Shown piece after piece: positions 9,830-19,069 of a DNA stretch of 26,194 nucleotides. A program made the translations under genes and the position numbers. The stretch's first letter is position 1; each line of letters begins with the position of its first letter. Under the pieces are notes generated by a model. It was given only the letters and a program-made list of their open reading frames with translations. It did not search any database and was not told where the DNA came from. Source of the DNA: Plakobranchus ocellatus (taxonomy: Eukaryota > Mollusca > Gastropoda > Plakobranchidae); contig BLXT01007977.1 in the NCBI GenBank assembly GCA_019648995.1, positions 139,935 to 166,128 of the forward strand, written 5' to 3'.

Positions 9830-11304
9830 ATGCCAGAGAGTTTAGTCAAATATCATATAAAGTCTTTAATTTTGATAAAATCTTCATTTGCACATTAAAA
9901 GTTATCTGTCACTATGGAGGTTTCGCAAAGCTTTTAAGGGGCCATTATTTTATCAGAAACCCCTAGCACAGGGAATTCCCCCAGTGCCGTATGCAAATTG
10001 ACTAGCGTTGTTTACATCCCAGCACCCTGCTAGCTCTGATACTACGCAAGTAACACCAGATTAATATATTCCTGGAAAAGGCATACTTTTCTTCATTTTA
10101 AACTAAAAAAGTTTTTGTTTGGTCCTAAATATCTAATTCATATATATCTTGAACCTATTTTTGCAAAAAAATAGTCACTAGTTCTTTGTCTAAGTGGCAT
10201 ATTTTATACTCCCAACTGAACCCACCAAGTGGCAATTGAAAGTCACGGGAACCATGAGTGTTATGCTTTACAGTCCAGGCTTCAGCAGTCAGCGCTTAGC
10301 CAGGCTAGACTAGGCCAAGTGTGACCTGATCAACAATCCACACCAATAACCAGATCTAGGCCTAGATCTACATGGATACTTTAAGATAAAAAAGCGTCTT
10401 TCAATAATTAAAATAAGTTAGTTATATTTCTCCGTCAAATCGGGTATTGATTATATACCCATTGTTAAAATAGTACACAATGGTATAGAATTTAGGATTG
10501 AGATCTCATGGGAAGCAGGAGTGTGTGGTTTTAATCTCTTGTTTGAAATCCTGGAGAGAGAAATCTAGATCTAGATCTGCATCAGGTTTTTTTTATCTAA
10601 TATTAATCAAACTCTGGATTAGATTAAATTCTGACTTAAATAAGATACAAGATTTCTTCTGTACGGTCTAGATATAGAGTTCAGCAGTATGTCTTGTCTG
10701 GCGATATGTTAGGTTACGTTGCTCCGTGAAGGGTGTGTTGTCTGCAGGACATTGAGGGTGAGGCATGCTGGTATAGACCAGCAGTCAATCTGACTACATG
10801 TGTTAAGGGCCTTTTAGAAATAGGCCTGTGAAAGGTCTATAATATCTCTGGCGTAACTTAATAGTTCTATAGATTTATCTGTGGACAAATAACAAATGAG
10901 AAAAAGGAGGCAGGACAGTTAATATTTGTTCAATTATCTAAGTAGGCCTATAAGAATAAAATCTATAAAACAAGACTTCATCAGAAAAAGGAAAATCTCT
11001 TCAATATACCCAGTTTTTGCTGCCTTTACTGGTATGTCCCACCTACTCTCTCTTTCTCTAACAGATGACTTGAATTTTAATATCACAATTCAGCTGCACA
11101 GTTCTGCCAAGTGCTGAATGAATGACTACTTACTCAACCAAAAAATTTTATGCAGAACAAAGTGATCCATACTCTGAAATGTTCACTTCAAGGCCCACTG
11201 ATATTTATCTTAACCCTTTAAAACTGGCTTTTAACAGCCACAATTCATCCCACGACCAATGCTTGGTGAGATTACTCTATATATGATATTACTCTATTAC
11301 ACAG
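9830..11304. other. Non-coding DNA 5' of the phosphatase exons, probably intronic
   Basis: It contains AGATCT/TCTAGA clusters at about 10352-10372 and 10563-10578, and a TTAACCCTTTAA word at 11210-11221. The last part is the polypyrimidine-poor approach to the acceptor at 11303-11304. I looked for the expected preceding phosphatase exon (a GDGxYK...PDI-like segment) and did not find it. Confidence 0.45.
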
Positions 11305-11386
11305 GTACTTGATGATAGCGTGCGATGGATTGTGGAAAAGCTACTCAGTGGATGAGAGTATAAAATTTGCCAACAAAGTATTAGAG
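11305..11386 (+). CDS. ILKAP: PP2C-type Ser/Thr phosphatase (ILKAP-like), penultimate coding exon
   Basis: Bounded by an acceptor (TTACACAG|G, AG at 11303-11304) and a donor (GAG|GTACGT), this 82-nt exon encodes YLMIACDGLWKSYSVDESIK and then FANKVLE. The segment aligns with the human ILKAP stretch FILLACDGLFKVFTPEEAVN. ACDGLW is a PP2C (PPM) signature whose Asp coordinates a catalytic metal ion. PPM phosphatases are Mn/Mg-dependent enzymes that remove phosphate from Ser/Thr. Human ILKAP binds integrin-linked kinase and dampens its signalling. The first base completes a codon begun in an upstream exon not found here; the exon ends in phase 0, matching the next exon. The open frame, consensus splice sites and conserved residues indicate a live host gene. 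Another PP2C member is possible, but the following C-terminus favours ILKAP. Confidence 0.85.
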
Positions 11387-11663
11387 GTACGTAAAAAGAA
11401 ACAGAAGATGAAAAGCTACAATTTGTCTGTCTCAGTCAAAACTGTGACTTAGATAAAAAGAAGAACAGCCTTAGCATTTTTCAAATATTTTGTGTCAAAA
11501 AGGCATTGAAATTCGAATCCATCATAAATAATATAAAATTCCTTCCTGTGGAAACTGCAAAGGTCAGGGGCGGGGGGGGGGGGGGGGNNNNNNNNNGTGC
11601 TTTGTTGAGCTATATGAGATCAATGATATATGTTATTGCTCTTTTCTTTAATCATCGATTCAG
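11387..11663 (+). other. Last intron of the ILKAP-like gene, with assembly gap
   Basis: This 277-nt intron runs from GTACGT to an acceptor in ATTCAG|GAT. It contains a 16-G run (11572-11587) directly followed by nine N (11588-11596), so its real length is uncertain. Open reading across the gap is artefactual. Confidence 0.8.
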
Positions 11664-11807
11664 GATCCAACCACAGTTGCTTGTGGTAGAAAGACAGCAA
11701 CAGACATCAAATTTGAAAATGCCTGTAATAAGCTCGCCAACTCAGCAGTTCTCAGGCTTAGTGGTGACAATGTTACTGTGATAATGGTTGACATCAGGAA
11801 AAGATGA
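11664..11807 (+). CDS. ILKAP: PP2C-type Ser/Thr phosphatase (ILKAP-like), terminal coding exon
   Basis: The exon starts in phase 0 after the acceptor at 11662-11663 and encodes 47 residues before TGA at 11805-11807. It includes FENACNKLANSAVLRLSGDN followed by VTVIMVDIRKR. The human ILKAP C-terminus reads RYEAACNRLANKAVQRGSAD then NVTVMVVRIGH, so nearly every conserved position is kept: ACN-LAN-AV-R and GDNVTV. The Asp of GDN is the last metal-coordinating residue of PPM phosphatases. A second TGA follows directly. Together with the previous exon this is about 75 residues, roughly the last fifth of a protein of about 390 residues. Codon use and the absence of disruptions point to an expressed gene. 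Regulation cannot be read because the promoter is not in view. Confidence 0.88.
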   Translation, partial: DPTTVACGRKTATDIKFENACNKLANSAVLRLSGDNVTVIMVDIRKR

Positions 11808-13477
11808 TGATATGTGTTTGAAACAACAAATTCTACAGCTATGTTCTTGGGTGGCTAAGATGTTTTGAAAAAAGAAGAAGAAAGAAAGGGGAGGCCTAAT
11901 GCAACTTTTCGGTGCAAGCAACTTGAAAGTGTTAGTAGTTAGGATGGATTTCAGAGGAGTTGGTATCGATAGTTAATGCAGTTAGAAGCTTCTGCAGATA
12001 CTCGATTGTTTTTGAGCTTTCAACTCTTGGAGCCCAAGGTCCTACTTGAACAGGCGGAGGAGAGACCTGTTATGGCATGACAAGTTTTTCTTTTTCACTT
12101 TATTTGCAGATCTCTTAGACGATCATCTATAATTTACAAAAATATGTTGTAATTTTAGCATGATATAATGTAAAGCAGAATTTTCATGAATATATAATGT
12201 AACCCTAATCTGGACTAAGATCGTTTTTTTTGTATTGAATCAATTTTGTTGGTTTAGTTTTGAAAAAAACTGCTCATGAGGGTTTGCCAAAACATGGGCT
12301 GTCATCATTTTTATATTCAAAAGATTTTATACAAGCCCTATTTGAAAAAATTGATCTTTTCAATACATAAATTTAGATTTTCTGAGTGTAATAGCATAGA
12401 AAGTACAGCTCTATGTTTAAAAAATCATTTTTTGGAAATATCCTTGCGTCTAAATTAATCAAATAAGTACATAACTATGATGTCAAAATGACCAAAAAAG
12501 TGGTCACCCATCAAGAAATTAAGCTCACTCACCACCAAGCAAAGAGGCACAGACCAAATTCTTTTTACATGGATCTACTCCTGATATCTAACTCTGCATG
12601 AATATTACCTTACTGATACTCAAATGGGCTTTTCCCTTTTATAATTACAGATTCTTTTTTTCAAAATTCAGTAAAAACGTGACAATTTTGGAGTCCAGCT
12701 TTTGGCAATTGCTCATTTATGAAATGATGTGATTCTTTTGATGATATAATTTTATTAAAAAGATTACATTTTTCCTGTTCCTTGTGGCTCAATATTATTT
12801 TTAATGTCCACATTTGTAATAATCTGTAGTGACATAATTAAATTTATAGCTTCAACATTAGACTGGTAAAATACACAAACATTTTGTGACAAACTGTTTT
12901 TAAACAAACGGGACAAAAAAATAAAAACCATTGTTCTTCATTTTCGTTCATAAGCTGTGCATTTTTTGACCAGTATAATCAACAAAATGAAAAATGACAG
13001 TGTCAGAAGATAAAATTTTGAAAAAAATTTTCTGGCATCAATGCAGTAAAAATGTAACAAAATTTTAAATTTTAAAACAACATAATTGCACATTCTAAAC
13101 TTTGTCAAAATTTTAGTTTTTCATCCTTTCTGATTGAAATAACACATTCAATTCAGTTTTTCCTATCCACTTTATCATTGCTTTTGAACAAAGAATGAGT
13201 CACAGTTTCACCTTTTTTATTCTCTTTTGCTATACTTTGAAGCATTAGTAAAAGAATACAACCACCAACACAAACTTATTATAACAAGTAAATAACACAG
13301 GATATGTGTAAAAATGTTTTGCCCTTTAGGCTTCATCAAATAAAAAAAATAACAATCACAATAAGATATATCACAGATACGTGCTAAGCCCAGAATCATA
13401 ACATGAAACGTAACTTCGAAAGATCGTTATTGAAAATAAAAAATCTGTTCATGAAAAGGATTTTTGTTTGGTGTAAA

Positions 13478-13480
<3 letters not shown>
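11808..13480 (+). other. Downstream of the ILKAP-like stop: candidate 3' UTR and intergenic DNA
   Basis: AT-rich sequence with no further domain-like frame. The first canonical AATAAA I noticed is at 12920-12925; an ATTAAA variant is near 12754. If used, either would imply a 3' UTR of roughly 1 kb, but nothing in the sequence proves the cleavage site. The remainder contains A/T-rich simple sequence and nothing I recognise. Confidence 0.4.

Positions 13481-13534
<54 letters not shown>
13481..13534. repeat. (AT)n microsatellite
   Basis: About 27 uninterrupted AT dinucleotides are followed after a short spacer by CT-rich repeats (13551-13580). The open frames with YIYIYI runs on both strands are products of this repeat. 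Confidence 0.95.
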
Positions 13535-13537
<3 letters not shown>

Positions 13538-13572
13538 TTCAAATATGATTCTCTCTCTCTTCGAGTCTTACT

Positions 13573-13631
13573 CTCTCTACTATGAATGTATGAAAACATT
13601 TTCACACATTATATTCATAGAGTAGATAACT
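13573..13631. repeat. Imperfect inverted repeat around ACTATGAAT / ATTCATAG
   Basis: CTCTACTATGAAT on the left is nearly the reverse complement of ATTCATAGAGTAG on the right, separated by about 30 bases. The DNA could fold into an imperfect hairpin. It overlaps the start of the duplicated unit at 13620. Confidence 0.5.
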
Positions 13632-13786
13632 CAACTTCAGTCACGAGGCTCGACGTCACCCGAATCTAACCTATTTTTAATTCCAGCTCTATTCTGATTG
13701 GTTGAGTAGATAACTCAACTTCGGTCACGAGCACGACGTCACCCGAATCTAACCTATTTTTAATTCCAGCTCTATTCTGATTGGTT
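13620..13786 (+). repeat. Tandem duplication of an 84-bp unit with CRE-like and CCAAT-like motifs
   Basis: Two copies (13620-13703 and 13704-13786) differ by about three positions. Each contains CGACGTCACCCGAATC, whose core ACGTCA is a CRE half-site, and about 40 bases later CTGATTGGTT, the reverse of a CCAAT box in NF-Y context. The spacing is the same in both copies. The high identity means a recent or conserved duplication. A promoter is one reading, but no gene start follows clearly; an ATG at about 13858 opens only a short frame. Confidence 0.7.
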
Positions 13787-14453
13787 GCTCTCTCATGTGC
13801 CTAGCCGTGCCAAATCTTACTGAATATCATCGGGCGCTATTGACTTTCTCAATGAAAAATGCCATTGTGTGTTGTGAATGGCACTATCTAAGTACCTTAC
13901 CGTGGCCGCTGGTATACCAGTGGCGCGTTTACCTTACTTGACCTTGGCCGACAATATGAATTATGACCTTAGTGCGGCCAAAATGATAAGCCCTGTTTTT
14001 ACAACTATTTCATTAAGGCATTTCATTTAGGCAATCCCAATAGGCTTAGAACATCTGATTCACGGTTTAAGTGACAAATGGTGTAAATCTTCTTTTGCCC
14101 AGATTGTAAATTAGGGATATTGTTCCTGTGTTGATCTTAACATTGATAATACTTTGAGACAAAATTTGTCAACATTACAGTCAATCTGTACGAACAAATT
14201 GAAAATTATTTATTTCATTATATTAGCACGTATGAAAATGATTAGTGGGAAGTAAAAAAAAAACGTAACTTACACATGCAAAGAAACGAATTACAAATAC
14301 ATGTATACTAAAAAAAAAAAAAATGTGCAGATAGCAATACATGAAAATATCTCTTCCTTTCTCTTTCCATCTCTGGCTCTCTCTCCTCTCTCCTGTCTCT
14401 CTGAAATTCGTTTTGTATCTCTCTTAGCTACCTATAGTAAAAACAAATCTAGT
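13787..14453. other. Non-coding DNA between the duplicated unit and the Tigger remnant
   Basis: Mixed sequence with A runs near 14257 and 14310 and a CT-rich patch at 14350-14410. TACAGTCAATCTGTA near 14176 looks superficially like a Tigger end, but I found no partner. No gene is recognised. Confidence 0.4.
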
Positions 14454-15978
14454 TCAATCAAGCACATGCAGTGATGGTGAAATAGAATCAATAGATTCCA
14501 CGGCAAGGTCAAGCCACAAATTTCGTTCATCGGTAGTGCTTTCATTCTGGACTGGCTGTCCTTGGGGTTTGCTTGACAAATATTCACTTAAACTTGCTAA
14601 GGAGTCATTCAAGTATCATGGATAAGGTTGGTTTGATCCTATATCTGTCCTCTCCTCATCTCCAACCCTGTCTTTGTCCACTTCAGCTTCCCTGGCAGTG
14701 ATCCCAAAAGTGCTTTCATCGCTACCACAATCCATTTCATAGTCATCTGAGCTATTATCATCTAAAACCATAGTGCTCTCATCCACACTTGTGTCATCTT
14801 CTGAACCAGCCTCATTCAACTTTCTACAGACTTTCCGCTCCATCCCTTTGCTTTGAGCTGTAGCTTTGGTCTTTTTCTTGTCCTCTTGCTTCCTCTTTTT
14901 TCGCACAACTGAACCTCTATGTCTTTCAGCCTTTCCTTTTCCTCCCGCTCCTTTTTTGATTGCACTCTCTTTGCTTTCTTTGGGTCTTCTTCCTTTGCTT
15001 TGGTTTTCTATTTTTTTTTTTTCTCCTCCATGACGATTTAACGTTGCTTTTTTCTGGCCTCTTCGACTTTTTCATCATCTTTTATGGAGAAGCATGTTCC
15101 TGAAATCAGGGCTACGTATGAGAGCAGGGAGCTTAAGTTTTTTGTATTCTCTTTGCTCATTTCTTGACAGTTGGAATTGCTAGTGGATCGTAAGATCTAG
15201 CAGAATCTGAAGCTTTCTCATCACTTGCAGATGTGCATGTGTTAGCGTTTACTGACACTTTTGGAGCTGTCTTTAGGGGAATGAGCTCGGCGTGGTAGCT
15301 CCGCCAAAGAACATACAATGGCCCATCAAGGTCGTAGCCCTCTTCCAGCCGCGATTAGTATGTGTGTAGTGTTGCATCTCCAATCTAGAAGCAGATCATG
15401 GCAAATTTTCGAAACGTTGAGGTTGGATTTGTGTGGCCATCTGGACGGTTATCAAAGGCATGGTGGCTAGTGCTGGATATAACAGAACCACTTCCCCATG
15501 GACAATGAGCCAGGGCAGCATGGGGAACTGCGATAGTTGGAGCACTTTTTGTAGAGCAGGCAGCTGTTGGTGCTATTCATGAAAGTATTGAGAAGGCAAC
15601 TGGTGATGCTATTGCTGTAGGTGTAGAACAGGCAGCTGGTGGTGCTATTGCTGTAGGTGTAGAGCAGGCAGCTGGTGGTGTGGAGGCAGATGAGCTGGTC
15701 ACTGGATGCTGGGGCAGAACTTTTGACCATTCAATGCTGTTGGGGTCAAATGGATATGTTGCACAGGATTTAAAAGCCTTTTCACACAGAGGTCTTGCAA
15801 CAGTTCTTTCGTAGACATCGTTAAATGTCTTTGCAAAAGTCCGCTTAGTAACAATTTCAGTTTCGTTTTGCCTTTTTACTGCAAGCTTCCACTCAGCTTT
15901 CAAGGTCTTGAGGCTTAAAGCCACGAAACTACATTCTAGGATAGATAAGCATTGGCCAAGTGTAGTACCCTGTAGCAC
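14454..15978 (-). pseudogene. Tigger/pogo-type transposase, C-terminal remnant
   Basis: From 15978 leftward the frame includes LKTLKAEWKLAVKRQ, VTKRTFAKTFNDVYERT and CEKAFKSCATYPFDPNSIEW. This is the conserved sequence at the end of the DDE domain of Tigger/jerky-type transposases (LKxxWxxAV, VTKxxFAxxF, KAFxxxGxxPFDP). Farther on, YDLDGPLYVLWRSYH (about 15300-15345) matches the EGYDL...YxxW block. Then come a lysine-rich segment (about 14860-15080) and an acidic tail (14616-14800). The frame resumes past a single TGA at 14616-14618 and ends at 14454-14456. Several other stops and frameshifts lie between. The DNA-binding and main catalytic parts upstream of 15978 are missing, so the copy is truncated as well as decayed. 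An expanded Pro/Ala/Thr-rich repeat sits after PFDP (see 15558-15690). Confidence 0.75.
15558..15690 (-). repeat. 36-bp in-frame tandem repeat within the Tigger remnant
   Basis: The plus strand shows consecutive copies of a unit beginning GCAGCTGGTGGTGCTATTGC and ending TGTAGGTGTAGAACAG. Two are nearly identical and at least one flanking copy is diverged. On the coding strand each unit gives a 12-residue repeat, PPAACSTPTAIA. The period is a multiple of three, so it expanded without shifting the frame. Confidence 0.8.
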
Positions 15979-15999
15979 TGCAACATACGAGGGCTTTGA

Positions 16000-16764
16000 A
16001 TAGCCTACAGTTAATGCGAAATAAGATCTAGATCTAGGTCTAAATCTACTAATTATGTGCCGTTTATCGAACTTTTATTCACCCTTATATTCCCCCATCA
16101 CTTGGCCGCGGCTGAGGCAAGTGCGTGACAGATCGGCCCGAACCAACGTTGGTTGGTTTTATGTAAATCTGACCACGCCCTGACCGCAGCCACCCCCCTA
16201 ACTCTCTTTAGGGAACAAAGAAACAGATCTTATACCTCAGGCATCATAACTACCCTTATTATTAGTTCATGAAATCATATTTCAGCTGATAATTGCACAT
16301 ACTTAAACAGAAAACATAAGTTGAAAACTCTTACCTTGAAACGCTGACAGCAAAATTTGTAGTGGGTCAAAGTTCACTGATCAATACTACCAACACGAAC
16401 ACGTGCTGACATGAAAGGGGTTGAAGCAAAGCCAACAGGCGGGTCAGGGGAAGCTACTCTGAACCATCTATGAGGCTAGCTTTATTTTTAAGCGTAGTTC
16501 TTGGAACTGGCCGCGGAAGGGGCGACTTACTCTTTCCGATTCTCTCTCTCTCTCTCACTCGTGTAGCACCATCTAAAATAATTCAATAAGTATAGCAGGT
16601 TCCAGGTAAGAAGTAAGATATAGAAAGAAACATTTCAAACTTATAAAGACATAAAATTATAGGAATTAGTCCATCAGGCCACAGTAGGGAGTAAATTATT
16701 GTGCCGATTAAGAATTAAAAATTATAGGGAAAGACGACTGCTCATTCATGTTAATCACTTATAT
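16000..16764. promoter_or_regulatory. GC-richer block with palindromes; possible regulatory region
   Basis: This block stands out from its AT-rich surroundings. It holds CACTTG...GCCGCGGC...CAAGTG (16099-16123), an inverted pair of E-box-like words around a CG-rich palindrome, and the perfect 14-base palindrome AACCAACGTTGGTT (16141-16154). AGATCTAGATCT lies at 16024-16035 and a CT repeat near 16540-16557. On the minus strand, CAAG|GTAAGAG at 16328-16338 is a consensus splice donor, so a 5' untranslated exon transcribed leftward is conceivable. No downstream host exon is recognised, so the regulatory reading is weak. Confidence 0.25.
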
Positions 16765-16885
16765 TCCTAGGTTTCCAAAGTGTGAATCCAAAACGTTTCT
16801 TCATTAAATCTGCTGATGATGTCAGTTTGGTTGGTGATATTGCTTATGATCAGATGAATTCTGTTTGCATGCATGACATTAATTT
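16765..16885 (+). mobile_element. Scrap of a LINE reverse transcriptase
   Basis: One frame reads SVNPKRFFIKSADDVSLVGD followed by IAYDQMNSV. In LINEs of the CR1/RTE type the reverse-transcriptase active site lies in LxKFADDTALVGLI. Here SADDVSLVG keeps both active-site Asp residues and the flanking hydrophobics. The fragment is about 40 residues, with no recognisable fingers or endonuclease domain around it, so it is either a tiny relic or a chance match. Confidence 0.4.
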
Positions 16886-18867
16886 TTTTTAGTTGTTGCT
16901 AGCATATTTGATTTGCTTTCGCTTTTTCAAACGACAGTTAAATTACATATCGATTGTTATCCAATGAGAAAGTGTATTGCTGTTTCGTAAATTTTGCTAT
17001 TTTGACAACTGCATTCCCATAAAAAGAATGCCATTTTATATCTTTATCATATGTCTCCATTTCCCGGTAAACGTTATCCTTGAACATTTTACAAATCTTT
17101 GAAGATCATAATTAAAAATACAGAGCTTCATTCCATTTTTTTTTTTTACTTTCTTTTGTGTGATTATAATTTTTTCTTTGCGTTGCTTAGAGAAAGTCAT
17201 TAAATATTTATCACATTTATTTATCTACACCCTTTATATTTATAAACATTTCAGAGTGTGCTTGATCCAAGTGAAAATATATCCTCTCAATTTTGTGTTC
17301 TTTCTTAGTATTCCATGATTACCAGTCAAGGGAGATATGCTGGTATGATCTCCTTGTTATACTTATATGATTGTGATAGTAAACATTGCTTTACTTGTTT
17401 CCCTAACATACTAGAATGAATTAGCTGTTGAAAGCATCTTTCCCCAGTTTTCCCCAGCAATTGCGTACATCTTCAATGAAAAAAAAAAAAAACAATTTAT
17501 TTTAAGGCATGCGTTATTAAGATTTTCAAAAAAAATTAGATATGACAATAAGAAATTTAAATATTCATTATTGGAGCATATACAATCAGATAAGTGACGC
17601 GGCTATCTTTTGAAGATACTCTTGAGCTCTTACTAGATTTTTTTTTCTCGGGGATGGCATTTGTTTCAATGTAAAATGATTCAGGATACTGAGTAGAATT
17701 TATATATGAGAATAAACTTTAAATTCAATTACACGTAGTATGCAGCAAATGAGAAGGAAGGAGTTGAATTAACCTGATGTTATAAGCAATCACGTCCACG
17801 GTTCGTAAAATAATTACAAGCGAATAAATAAACCAAATTCCTCATTCATCTGATTTACACTTAAAAGATACCATGTCAAGTTTGGCTTAACCTACACTTT
17901 CACTTAGCCAGCTTCCACATAAAACAAGCTGAGGCTAGGCCAAACATAAATTAAGCCTTTCACTTAAACTGTTGTGAGCGATCGTTGTGTTACTACTACA
18001 ATGTACTATTATCGAACAATATAATGTAAGTCTAATTTAACTTTTAACATCAAATACACCTACACTCAATATATCATGAAATAATTATATTGCTAGCAAT
18101 AACGAAACATAAGCAAATGATCTCGATTTAGCAGTCTAGGCCAGATCTAAATCTAGGTAGGCTACACGATGTTATAGTTTTACATCACTAACCAAACACA
18201 GACTGATTTAGACTATAGGCGAAGCGTTTAATGTAAATAAAACAAACATTTCAAATGAAGATAAATAGCAACTGTAGCTCCAAAACACACAATTAATTGG
18301 AAATGTCTCACATGAAACTCCAAACTCGGGGGCACGAAGCAGCGATGATTCACATCATGTCATCTCTCATGAAGTTGAGAGAAATGCGGCGGAAGCGGAA
18401 GTGCATAGGTCAACAGTATAATAGGAAGGCTAAGCGGAACTTTCTGCATTGTAAAAATAGACCCGTGAATCGAAATCTTCAACGAAATTATTTTTCAAGG
18501 GCCAAATTATGAATCTTTACATATTTCGATGTCGGACACTATTGCAGGCTTAAATATTCCCAATAATCATTCACGCCTAAACAGTGTTATGGTAATGCTC
18601 TTATTATGGGTTTAAACATACAAAAATCTTGTGCCCCACAACAAACTTACAAGAAAACACCTCAAAGCCGTCATCTCCCTCCAACTTTTTTTATCTATCC
18701 CTCTCTCTCTCTTTAGAGAGAGAATATGTGTCACCATCACACCAATGAGGGTTTTACTTTTAGTTTTATATAGGGCAGTGTTGTGTGTTCTCTACACTCT
18801 CCCTTTGGCATAAAGACCGAGTAACTTTAGGACAACCTTGTAAACATAGCGTTCTCCACCAGATCAC
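16886..18867. other. Unrecognised AT-rich non-coding DNA
   Basis: It contains A and T runs (about 17134, 17477, 17640) and AGATCT-type words near 18130-18160. A CT/AG inverted repeat at 18701-18724 (CTCTCTCTTTAGAGAGAG) could form a short hairpin. The basic open frame at 18297-18512 has arginine- and lysine-rich composition but no family match that I can recognise. Confidence 0.4.
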
Positions 18868-19049
18868 TCAGAGCTCTCTATTGGACGAAGCTGCTCCAGT
18901 GGTGTTGATCAACTGATAGTCATAAAGAGTTTGAGAACTTATCATTCTCACACCCAGCCATGCACAGTCATAGTTACCTGAAGTAAACAATTCTTCCAGC
19001 ATGTTGCGTATAGCTTCCAGATACCCCGCAAACAGCACCAGTCGAACAC
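18868..19049 (-). CDS. Candidate C-type-lectin-like domain exon
   Basis: On the minus strand an acceptor (ATACTCAG|GTGTTCGAC, AG at 19050-19051) opens an uninterrupted frame. It encodes GVRLVLFAGYLEAIRNMLEE, then LFTSGNYDCAWLGVRM and LYDYQLINTTGAASSNREL, before a TGA at 18868. The pattern G-x-RLV, a helix with E and hydrophobics, then AWLGV and a tyrosine-rich strand, fits the first half of a C-type lectin-like domain (typically GxxLVxIxSxEExxFL...xxWIGL). These domains bind sugars or proteins and are abundant in mollusc secreted immune proteins. The second half, with the WND-type and final Cys motifs, is not in this exon, and no partner exon was recognised nearby. The frame is intact, but family assignment rests on a short pattern match. 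It could be a lone relic exon. Confidence 0.4.
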
Positions 19050-19069
19050 CTGAGTATTCAGTTATCAAA

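Noticed and set aside
11506-11781. Plus-strand frame running through the N gap
   Set aside because: It crosses the intron and the poly-G/N block. The terminal phosphatase exon is read in a different frame and has conserved motifs.
13396-13605. Open frames with repeated Tyr-Ile on both strands
   Set aside because: They are produced by the (AT)n microsatellite.
13858-13900. Possible THAP-like start (MPLCVVNG) after the duplicated CRE/CCAAT unit
   Set aside because: The frame stops after a few codons and lacks the remaining Cys/His and AVPTIF-type motifs.
16328-16500. Minus-strand 5' exon ending at the consensus donor near 16334
   Set aside because: The donor is good, but no acceptor-linked host exon was found downstream; the only coding-like DNA there is the Tigger remnant.
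18297-18512. Basic 71-codon frame on the plus strand
   Set aside because: It has no recognisable domain, splice context or repeat. Arg/Lys richness alone does not support a gene.
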